A stretch of 64,000 bases of DNA from Dioscorea cayenensis subsp. rotundata. Its lineage: Eukaryota > Streptophyta > Magnoliopsida > Dioscoreales > Dioscoreaceae. The position numbers and the translations under genes are program-made. The stretch spans positions 434,001-498,000 of the forward strand of contig NC_052472.1 of assembly GCF_009730915.1 (NCBI RefSeq), in the 5' to 3' direction. Below the pieces are notes generated by a model, which saw only the letters and a list, made by a program, of their open reading frames with translations, was not told the origin of the DNA and made no database searches. Positions 25,955-35,716 of this stretch are shown piece after piece; the first letter of the stretch is position 1; the number at the start of each line of letters is the position of its first letter.

Positions 25955-26594
25955 AAGACCGGCTCAAGGGTAAGGTTAATAAAGCAATTATTTTAGACCC
26001 TCAATATTTTTAAGGTCTTATCTTTAGATTTTTTTTAATTATAAGTTTAAAGATTCAAAATTTTAAAGGGTTCTCAATAATTATTGTAATATAAAAATAT
26101 TTTAATCTAATATTTAGTCAATGTTATATAATTTTAGTTAACTTTTGAAATTTAAAATAATACGGTAAGATATTAAATATTTTTATTTTAATACTTAATC
26201 ACTCACATTTCTTTTAATAAAAATATTTTAAGCTAATATTTAGTCAATGTTATATAATTTTAGTTAACTTTTGAAATTTAAAATAATACGGAAAGATATT
26301 AAATATTTTTATTTTAATACTTAATCACTCTCATTTCTTTTAATTGCAAATGAGAGTTTTTGTATTTCTTTTATATTGTTATTATTAATTTTTTATATTT
26401 TACTTTGTTGAGTTTTGTTCACAAATTTTAAATATATTCCTTTATCACGAGTTTAGTAACATATAAAAAAATAAACAAACATCTCAAATAGGTGTTTATT
26501 AAAATAAAAATAAAAAATATTTTTTATTAAATAAATTAGAGAGTTTATTCTAAAATTTTATTTAAAGCATCTAATTACCTTAAACCGCCCCCGG
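25955..26594. mobile_element. Candidate hAT-like non-autonomous element
   Basis: The left end (aagaccggctcaagggtaagg) and the inverted right end (ccgggggcggtttaaggtaa) are imperfect inverted repeats of a type seen in plant hAT elements. Possible 8-bp target duplications flank it: gcgagttt (25947-25954) and gtgagtta (26595-26602), two mismatches. The interior is AT-rich and non-coding and includes a 126-bp direct duplication. It lies directly downstream of the Copia remnant. Confidence 0.4.
26094..26345. repeat. 126-bp direct tandem duplication
   Basis: The AT-rich segment containing tatttagtcaatgttatata occurs at 26111 and again at 26237, an exact offset of 126 bp, and the two units are nearly identical (ggtaagat against ggaaagat, cactcaca against cactctca). 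The similarity indicates a recent duplication inside the older hAT-like element. Confidence 0.85.
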
Positions 26595-27131
26595 GTGAGT
26601 TACAACATTAGCAAGACAATCTAAACATAAATTTTTTTGGAATAATACATTGACAATTGCCTCAATGGCAAATTCAATTTTCATGGTCGAAGTAAAAACA
26701 TTGATATTAAACATTATCATTTTCGTGATTCAGTTAAAAAAAAAAAGAGATCGTGGTTGAATTTTGTGCCTTGTAAGGTCAAGTTTTTAATATAAAACAT
26801 AATAAGCATTTGTCTGTTGGTATATATATATATATATATATTAAAAATAAAATATGCTATTGAACTAAGCTAGTTGGTAATTGAGCTAATGCTAAGACTC
26901 AAAATCTATTACTCTTGGTGGCCTTAAAAAACATACAAAAATGAATAAAGAGTAATGATAATTTTTTTTTTATCTAACGATTATCTAGCCATTAATAAAT
27001 AAATAAAAATAAATATCCCTCACTTTCTTTCTTTTTTGTTTTTTTTTTTTTGAGAAAACAGTGAAAAATAGACATTGAAAATAATATATATCCCTGTAAA
27101 AAGTTGTTTATATATATATATATATATATAT

Positions 27132-27254
27132 TGACAAAGTCGACAAGCGACAAAGCAAAGGATAAACGGGTACGAAGGTGCACACCAGTTACGGTGGCTT
27201 GAATGATCTCCTGATAAATATGAATTGTAAACTGAGAGGTTCGAACTCGACATA
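27132..27254 (+). mobile_element. (TA)n-bounded SINE-like fragment
   Basis: A GC-richer 120-bp segment lies between (TA)n tracts at about 27110-27131 and 27255-27275. It contains ggttcgaactcg near 27238, a good match to the pol III B box of tRNA-derived SINEs. No convincing A box or tail is seen, so this is tentative. Confidence 0.3.
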
Positions 27255-27656
27255 CATATATATATATATATATATACACACACATAAGGGGAAAAAAATC
27301 ATTTTTATTTAAATATTAACTTCAAAGTTTATTTTATGAATCATTTTCTCATCATAATTGTTACTCACTAATTTGTAAAAATAACTTATGACACTAAAAA
27401 ATCATTCTCAATAATAAAAATAATTTTTTTAAATGTATATATATATACATACACATCATGTTAAACATTTATTTTAATATTATCAAATAAAACAAGACCA
27501 AACAACAAAAATACAATAAAAACATTTTATCAATGTATATAAGTCAACATGAGATTTATTATTATTATTATTATTATTATTTAAAAAACTATACTGGCAA
27601 TTACCAACTTTAACAGGGGTATAAAACCAAAATTCACAAAAAATTGTTACCAGTGT

Positions 27657-29814
27657 ATGAAGTTAACACTCGCATTGTCATGCCCAAACCTTCTCTGTTT
27701 CCGAGATCTCCTGAAATCCTGCATCGCCGGCGGCGACCTCGCCGGAGGCGCCGCCCTCCACGCCATCTACACCAAGTCCGGCATTCCCCATTCCACCTAC
27801 TTCTCCAACCACTTCATCCTCCTTTACTCTAAATGCGGCCTTCTCCATCACGCCCATCAAGTGTTCGACGAAATCCCTCAACCAAACGTCTTCTCCTACA
27901 ACGCGCTCCTCTCTGCGCTCGCGCGCGATCCTCTCCACTCCGACCTCGCCCCTTCCTTCTTCGACCGCATCCCCAACCCCGATCTTGTCTCCTTCAACAC
28001 CCTGCTCGCCTTCTTCTCCGCCGCCTCTCGCCCTTCCGACGCCCTCCGGCTCTTTTCTCGCATGCGCTACCTCGACGCCTGCATTGACGGGTTCACTCTC
28101 TCCTCTGTGATCTCTTCTCTTGTGGATCTCCCCGTTGATCCATTCCACTCCCTTGCCATCTCCTCTGGGCTCAACTCCTTCGTCTCTGTTAACAATGCTC
28201 TCATTAGTAGCTACAGTAAATGCGGCGCCTTGGACAAAGCTGAGCTGGTTTTCGATCGTTTGCGAGCTGGCCGTGATGCTGTTTCCTGGAATTCCATGAT
28301 CGTCGCTTACGGGCAGCACCGCGAGGGGACGAAAGCTCTGAGCTTGTACACAGAGATGGTGAGGTTGGGCTTCGAGGTGGATTTGTATACGCTTGCGAGT
28401 GTTCTCACGGCGTTCACTTCGGTGAAAGATTTGCAGGGCGGTGTGCAGTTCCACGCGATGTTGGTGAAGTGCGCGCGCGAGAGGAACGCGCATGTTGGCA
28501 GTGGTTTGATTGATCTCTATTCCAAATGTGGCCGGATTTGGGATGCTCGGAAGGTGTTTGATGAAATGCTTGACTGGGATTTAGTGCTCTGGAATACGAT
28601 GATTTCCGGGTTTTCAATGTATGAGGAATTGGCAGAGGAGGGACTGGTTTGTTTTAGAGATTTGCAGAGGTTTGGTCTCCGGCCGGATGATTGTAGCTTC
28701 GTGTGCGCAATCAGTGCTTGCTCAACCCTGTCTTCACCTTTGCAGGGGATGCAGTTGCATTCACTGGCTATGAAATCTGATGTTCGAAAGAATCAGATAT
28801 CGGTGAGCAATGCATTGATCGCGATGTATTCAAAGTGCGGGAAACTCGATGAAGCTAAGAAAGTGTTTGATAGAATGCCGGAGCGGAATACCGTGTCGTA
28901 TAATTCGATGATTGCTGGCTATGCACAACACGGACTCGGTGTTGAGGCGTTGGCCTTGTTCGATGAAATGGTTGAGTTGAATTATGTACCGACTAGTGTC
29001 ACTTTTGTTTCGGTGCTCTCTGCTTGTGCGCACACCGGACGAGTGGAGGATGGTCAGAGGTGTTTCAAATCAATGGAACAAGATCATGGGATCAAACCCG
29101 GTGAAGAGCATTATTCATGCATGATCGATGCTCTTGCCCGTGCGGGGATGTTTGAAGAGGCTGAGGCACTGATAAACAAAATGCCGTTTGATCTGGGTTC
29201 CATTGGCTGGGCTGCGTTGCTCGGGGCGTGCAGGATCCATGGGAAGTTGGAGCTTGGAGCGAAAGGCGGCAGAGAAACTACTACAACTCGAACCTTCAAA
29301 TGCAACCTCGTATGTTATGTTGTCGAACATGTATGCGAGTAAGCAAAGATGGGAGGAAGCAGCAACAATGCGGAAGCTGATGAGAGATAGAGGTCTGAAG
29401 AAAAAACCCGGTTGTAGCTGGGTCGAGTTGGGAAAGACAATACATGTTTTTGTAGCTGGAGATTTATCGCACCCGAGGATAAAAGAGATACACCAGTTCT
29501 TGGAAGAGATGAAGAAGAAGATGAAGCAGGCCGGGTATAGGCCAGACATGAGATGGGCTTTGATGAGGGATTATGCCGGAGAAGGTGAGGCGAGGTTGGG
29601 GCATCATAGTGAGAAACTTGCAGTGGCTTTCGGAGTGATCAGCACCGGGGATGGAGTGCCGATATTGGTGGTGAAGAACCTGAGAATATGTGGAGATTGT
29701 CACAATGTAATCAAGCTAATGTCTGCTATTGTTGGAAGAGAGATCACTGTAAGGGATGCACATAGGTTTCATTGTTTCAGGGATGGGCACTGTTCTTGTG
29801 GTGACTACTGGTAG
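27657..29814 (+). CDS. DYW-class pentatricopeptide repeat protein with a one-base frame break
   Basis: Intronless, as most PPR genes are. The first 1.6 kb encode PLS-type PPR motifs (for example NVFSYNALLSALARD, DAVSWNSMIVAYGQH, NTVSYNSMIAGYAQHG) from a start at 27657 (MKLTLALSCPNLLCFRDLL). At about 29265 the frame changes: before it the E domain runs WAALLGACRIHGKLELGAK, and after it AAEKLLQLEPSNATSYVMLS continues in the +1 frame to E+ and a complete DYW deaminase-like domain (HSEKLAVAFG, CGDCHN, HRFHCF, CSCGDYW stop). One extra G in the run aaagg accounts for it. Without it the protein would be about 718 residues. It strongly recalls Arabidopsis At3g49710. DYW proteins edit C to U in organellar RNA; the target here is unknown. 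As given, translation stops at 29342 and loses the DYW domain. Confidence 0.9.
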
Positions 29815-30131
29815 TAACTTATCAAACAACTGCACAGAGATTATTCATCAGGAAATGCTGTGGACAATCAAACAACTTAATTTGGAACAAATTATTTAAA
29901 TCCACTCAAACCAAATCAATATCCATTATAAAGAAGTGTTCATTGTATAGTTCTTATCTTGGCTATCAAGAAATTCCATGCTTTCCGACCTATGATAGAG
30001 AAGAAAAGAGGCGAACAAGAGTTAGAGATCGAAAATGTGGAAATGATGCATTGTTGTCTAGTTTGTAACATTTTACCTACTGTTCTGCGACCTTTTCATC
30101 GTCATAGACTTGAGAGGGTCGCCATTTTCGA
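29815..30131. other. Short convergent 3' region between PPR and HflX genes
   Basis: The two genes end only 317 bp apart on opposite strands, so their 3' UTRs probably overlap. No other feature seen. Confidence 0.7.
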
Positions 30132-33100
30132 TCAAAAGCCCCAAGGTTCTTTTTGAAGAACTGGTTTCTGAGCAGCAAGCTTCTCATCAATGAGACTCAG
30201 CAATTCCTGCAAACCGATTCCCATTACCGCCGAAGTTTCTACACGTTGAATTTCTTTGGATTCACCGCATGCTGGTAAATCTATCATCTCCCAGGCTTTT
30301 GATGACTCAACTTGGGAAAAAACGGCAGTTTCGTCCACCTCTTGTTCAGATGCGGTATCTTCAACTTTCGACTCAACCGATGATAGCTCAAAAACCATCT
30401 CATCGTCATCTACAGGTTCATCACAAGAAACCTCAGAGGTTATCTCATGGTCATCAATTGGTTCACTCGAAGAAAGCCTCTCAGAATGAATCCCATCCTC
30501 ATCAACCAATTCATCCTCATCTATAAGTTCATCACATGAAACCTCAGAGATCATCTCATTGTTGTCAATTTGTTCATTAGAAGAAAGCCCGGAATGCATC
30601 CCATCCTCATCAGCCGATTCACCCGATGCCATATCCTCGTCAACTTCACTTGGGTATTCGCCCCCATCTAAAATTTCATCTGCTCTCGCATGTCCTTTGA
30701 GAAGATCAATCTAAGGAACAAGAAGCCAAAAGGTGATCCATACATTCAAATTCGCGAAACATACTCATGCCCTAAATTTAGGCAAAGGTGTACCTTGTTC
30801 CAGACTTCAATCATATTTTGAATCTTCTCCTCGGCCACCCCAATCTGTTGCAGTACTTGCAATACACTTGAACGTTGCTCGACAAGATTTGGCGCACTAG
30901 AGTCCAACACATGCTGCAGTCATTGCAGATGCAGAGGGTTTTAGGCATTCATTTTCTAGCTGACAATGAGAACTTTTGTCGTGTCATAGGCGAAAGACAC
31001 AAAAATTATTAATCTCAAAGAACATGGCCTAACTTAATGATGAAACCCGATAGAATTCTGCTACCCTTTCCATCTAATCCCAAACATCATCAAGAAAAAC
31101 AAAAGGAGAAGAAATTCTACACATCTAGAGGTTTTGTGCAATTCTAGGAAAAATTCCGGCTTGCTAATACAACGAAATGATGTCATGACTCCCGAAAATG
31201 GATTCATTTCAGGATCTTAAAAAAAATGCATTATATCATACTAAGGGGCTAAGAATAATAACATTTTAGCAAGTAGTCGGGCAACACTGGAGCTGAAACC
31301 ATTTGTCGGTTAAAAGGAATGGTACTTAAAACATATGATGGCAACAAATCATACCACCAATAGGTCAGCTTCCACGACTTCCTCCAGGGTAGCATGAAAT
31401 GCTTCAACCAGCTGCAAAATAAATGTTTTTAGATGACAATGAAAAAAGTTATTTGGAAGAATGAACAAATAGGCCTGCTTAGTTACCTGCACAGGCAAAT
31501 CTGAGATAAAACCTACAGTATCACTAAGAAGTGCTTTCCTCCTGTACATACAGAACACATTTTTTATTAAGTAGAGAATACAACGCAATCATGTTTGACA
31601 GTAACATTAATCTTCAAATACCAAACAAGGTTATAAAATAGTCTATTGAGATTTTCTTCTGCAGTAGTATCATTACCCTGATGGAAGAATCACACTCCTT
31701 ACCCGAGGGTCCACTGTTGCAAACAGTCTGCAAATTTCAACAAAAGCAGTGAACACGTAAATAAGAATTTGAATAGTTCAATCATGCTAGTTTCGAGATG
31801 AATGTTCGCATAAATGTTTTAGCCTGGTGGTAAGGAGTACCTATCATCACTGAACACATAACTTTCTGAAAGAGCACTGACTAAAGTAGACTTTCCCTGC
31901 GGCGAATATTTCATTGAGAGTAGGATCAATGATAAGTCATAGAATCTTAAAAAGAATACTAGGAATTCCAGGATGTCAATAGTATTAAAAAACGAGTGTA
32001 AATTTTTTTTCCTTTGAAGAACCAGATATCATAGAGTAAAGCATTATTGCTATACTATCATAACAATATCCTGTGATAGAACTGCATACCGCATTTGTAT
32101 ATCCGACAATGGCAACAGTAGCAAGGCCTTGACCTTCAGTACCACCATGTCTTCTTCGAGAAGCACGCTGCAAAGCACGGGTTCGTCGCACCTCCTCAAT
32201 TTGAGATAACAAATGGTTGCGACGCTCTAGAATTCTGAAAAGACATAAGAGAAATCAAGTCCTAGTTCTTCCACATGTATTTGAGGAGATAATAATGAAA
32301 GGCTCATGGGAAACATGAACACTTTCCCTGCTGAATGCATGTTTTCTTATTCTTAAGCTCAAGCTTCAACATATCAAAAAAGGAAGAGCTAGAATGTTAC
32401 CCAGACTTAAAATGGGCACTTTCTTCATGTCCTAAATAAGCCAAGTGGAAACATTGAAATGCAGAAGGCATAAAAGTAGAAGCATAAACATGTACCTTCG
32501 CCGTTGCAGTTGGAGTTCAGTTTCTCCTGCACCACTTATAAACCCACGGCCCCCAGTTCCTCGCCTATGTAGCAGTAATAATCAAGGTAACCAATAGGTT
32601 AAAAGAAAAGGAAAAGAAACATTGAACCAACATTGCACATGCAGTTAAAACAATGGAAACTAAATTTAGACGCTTAAAAAATCTCAATTTGCTTTAATAT
32701 TTTGTTTAAAAATATTTTGCTGATGTAGATGCAACTTTAACTCAAAAGCATAACAAAATTAATTGATTTAGTGAAGTTTTTAGTGCAAACAATTTTTAAT
32801 CATATTTCAAAGTCATACGGTAGACTTCCTGATAGTTCCAAGATATTCCTTCAAAGGGAAAGCAAAGAGTTATATAAATATAAAAACTACAAAAACCCAA
32901 AACAAAGGAAAAGGTTGCTACAAGATGCAAATAACTAGGTAAACTCAAGGAGTTTCTTGTGTCTGAATAGTTCATGCTGTAGCAAACTTAATCCTTGATT
33001 TCTCACTATACATCCAGGAAAAAAAAAGAACCACTATGCCAGAATATGAACTCTTATAAGACTCACCCCTTGGCGCTGACAACCTCAGCTTCTCCACTTG

Positions 33101-34696
33101 CTCCAAAAGTAAGACGCCCACTTGGGCCACGGACACGCACAAGCCTAGTTTTTTTATACATGAGACCTGCTAATTCTGACTATATAAACAACAACATAAA
33201 TACAAGGAGAGCGGCAATTTATCTGTTTCAATGTAAACACAATTTCATAAAAGATGCATCAGAAAAATTCATCCAGATGTCTATACCAGTAGAAAAAAAG
33301 ATTGTCCGGAGAAGCACTGAACTAAAAGAATAGAAATTTATAACGGAAGAATTAATAAAAAGATTGATACAAACCTGTAGCTTTGCCTCTTTTGTTTCGG
33401 CATGAGCATTAAAAATTTCAATTATGAGGCCTACACGATCTAATACAGGTTTTCCCCATGCAACCTGTCAATTAAAAATAGAAAAGATCACATCATTCCT
33501 CCTTTAAAATAACAAAACAAAGAAAAGCCAAGCTCAAACATTTCAAGATAAGGACTAGAGAAAAAGCATTCATATAAATTGCCTCCAAATTTCGCTGCTG
33601 AACTCCAGAAAGAATTGTATTGACAAAAACTGCATCTATTTTATCCTGGAGGAACATATAAAGTAACTTGTCAAAAATGCAACTTCCAAGCATAACAACA
33701 TTAAAAGCTATCATTTGATGAGAAGAAAGAGTTGAAGTGATGAACTATTCCATCAAAAAACTAAAAACAAAGTCTCCAATATATCTACAGCTTCTCTAGG
33801 CAACGATAGCCAAAGCAAATAAATAATTCACGAAAGTATCAAGCACTCTGAATAGTTAGTTAACTATTGAAAGACAAAATGAAGAACATGAGATGATAAA
33901 AGCATTGGCAAATATATATAAACTCCAAGGAAGCAGAAAGGAAAACAAAGAAAAGACAGTACCTCAGTCTCCAATGCTCTCAAATGGCATTTTACATTGT
34001 CCACAGTCCCTGGCCCGAAGAAGGTGTCTGCAATAAATCAAATTCCAACTATAAATTCAATTGATCGATGATAATTTGCTTTAATTGAAGCATAAAAAGC
34101 AACAATATTGCCACAAATCGCAATCTTTCAAGGAACAAATTCAATAAAAGACACAATTTGAATACATGAATCAAGCCAAATTCACAAAGATTTACAACCA
34201 TAGGGCCAGTGTACTCTACCTACCGATTAACATTTCTTCAAACAAAGATCGAACAAACCTGCGTGAGTCCTAGAGCGAGAGGCAGGGTTCTGCACGATGA
34301 GGTGGGGCGGTGGATTCTTGTCCGCGAACTCCTTCGCAAAGAACCCATCGCGCTGCTCTTCAAGGGAGTTAGCGAGGTTGATGGCCTCACCGAGTTTGGA
34401 ATTGAGCAGTGAGTCAGGGCGGAGACGAGGCTGGAGGATAAGCAACCGCGGGGGAGTCTCATGGTCACTTCCGAAGACGAAGACGCCGAGACTATTATCA
34501 TCTTCGTCTCTAGACGCCTCTCCCTCCTTCCGGCCACGGCGGGAGGAGCGGGAGAAGGGGGAAGCAAGGAGAGAGAAGGGAGGAGATTGATGGATAGGGT
34601 TTGGAAGCACAGGGAGGGGATGGAGATGGAATTAGGGTTAGGGTTTTCGGGAAGAGATCGAAGAGGAGCTCGCAAACGAGTGAAAGCTCTGAGCAT
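30132..34696 (-). CDS. HFLX: Organellar GTP-binding protein HflX
   Basis: TRAFAC-class GTPase; bacterial HflX binds and splits ribosomes. Thirteen exons: 34696-34259, 34027-33963, 33645-33583, 33464-33375, 33179-33067, 32564-32496, 32234-32090, 31896-31841, 31727-31677, 31541-31487, 31411-31355, 30913-30794, 30710-30132. HflX N-domain motifs (SLEEQRDGF, PPHLIVQNPA, FFGPGTVDNVK, VFVNTILSGVQQRNLE, RVRGPSGRLTFGASGEAE, GRGFISGAGETELQLQRRR) precede the G domain: G1 GYTNAGKST across the exon 7/8 junction, LFATVDPR, G3 DTVGFISDLP, and WNKID at the last junction. The C-terminus carries a long acidic Ser/Glu/Asp insert before ETSAVMGIGLQELLSLID. Two oddities: the only ATG in exon 1 (34696), which opens a good transit peptide, is out of frame with the conserved domain, and the intron after exon 3 starts with GC. 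Synteny and sequence recall At3g49725, the chloroplast HflX. Confidence 0.9.
30440..30660 (-). repeat. Acidic tandem repeat in HflX last exon
   Basis: Within exon 13 the phrases ISEVSCDELIDEDELVDEDG and TSEVSCDEPVDDDEMV recur with about 36-37 residue spacing, each preceded by an SS-(N/E)-(E/P)-(Q/I)-type stretch. This gives two to three imperfect units rich in Asp, Glu and Ser. It is an insertion between the G-domain end (WNKIDLLK) and the conserved VETSAVMGIGL block. Confidence 0.7.
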
Positions 34697-35716
34697 TGCT
34701 TCTCTCTCTCTCTCTCTCTCGATAAAGCTGAGGTTTTTCGGCTGCGATGGTGATCAATGAGGAAGAATCCAGGGACCGTTTTGTAATTTTACATAAGTTT
34801 TGATGGGTTTTAATGGAAAATACACTGGCAAACATGTGTTTATACCCATAAAAATTGATAATTTTACGTTTTGATATAATTGAAAACAATAATTTTTTTT
34901 AATAACCAATTGTGAAAATTATATTTTCATATGAACTCCTATAAATTATTAATTATTGATTTTTTTTTTTGCATGTCAGACAATTGTTTGTATAACTTTT
35001 TTTTTATTTTGAATAATGAATGAATAAATAATAATGATTTTATAGGTTAATTAAAATATATATATATCAACCATATATAGTAAAACAAAATAAAAACACA
35101 AATGTTACAAATGATACATTTGCAGAGGGGATTAAAACATAGTCCATTTCAAAGAGAAATAAGAACAAATCACACCAACCATAAAGAATAGATGTGAGAG
35201 AACTACATAGAATGAAAAAAACAAACACATACAAAAATTTTTTTAAAAAAAAAGCCTATGAAAAAAAATTACTAAAATTTAAAAAAAAAATTTGTTTACA
35301 TAATTAGCCTGAGCCCATATCAATAAGTTGTTTTTCTAATATTCCTTACGTTTCTTATAGTGTACTTCAGAAACTCTAAACTTCTCTTCACCAATCTGTC
35401 TCAGTATTTTGGTTTTTTTTTTCACATTAATTATTATTTAAATTTTTTTTAAAAAAAATTAATTTTTTATCAATTAATTAATTATTATTTTCCCATGCTG
35501 GAGAGGAGGAGGAGGAGAATGTAATAGCAAAGAGTAAATGGCCATTTTTGTTCATAAAATTTTTTAATTTTACTTTTAACTATAGTAATATATAAGCAAA
35601 AATAAATTTATTTTTTACAGGGATAAATTAAAAATTATAAACCTTTTTACAAGGGTTGAAATGAAAAATTCCATAGACTCAAAAGGAAGAGCTCGAAGCT
35701 CTAGTGAAGAACGACA
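34697..35716. other. Divergent promoter region, HflX (-) and HhH gene (+)
   Basis: Head-to-head spacing of about 1 kb. A (TC)n tract (34700-34721) is immediately upstream of the HflX start; the rest is AT-rich with poly-A and poly-T runs. No gene seen. Confidence 0.6.

Larger units (their letters stand above)
20635..27656. other. Large intergenic region with transposon remains
   Basis: Apart from the ACS 5' flank and the elements listed separately, this is AT-rich DNA with many (TA)n and (TTA)n microsatellites (for example 22229-22260, 23444-23474, 23727-23742, 26821-26840). Several short open frames are low-complexity, or hydrophobic without any recognised domain. In Arabidopsis I recall an R2R3-MYB gene beside the BCAT and ACS genes; I see no MYB repeat here. 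Confidence 0.6.

Noticed and set aside
27678-28493. 271-codon open frame on the minus strand
   Set aside because: Antisense shadow of the GC-rich 5' part of the PPR gene; Arg/Glu/Val-rich with no domain.
34227-34610. GTG at 34610 as the true HflX start
   Set aside because: It gives the right frame but lacks a proper transit peptide start; the ATG at 34696 with a frame lesion is the better explanation.
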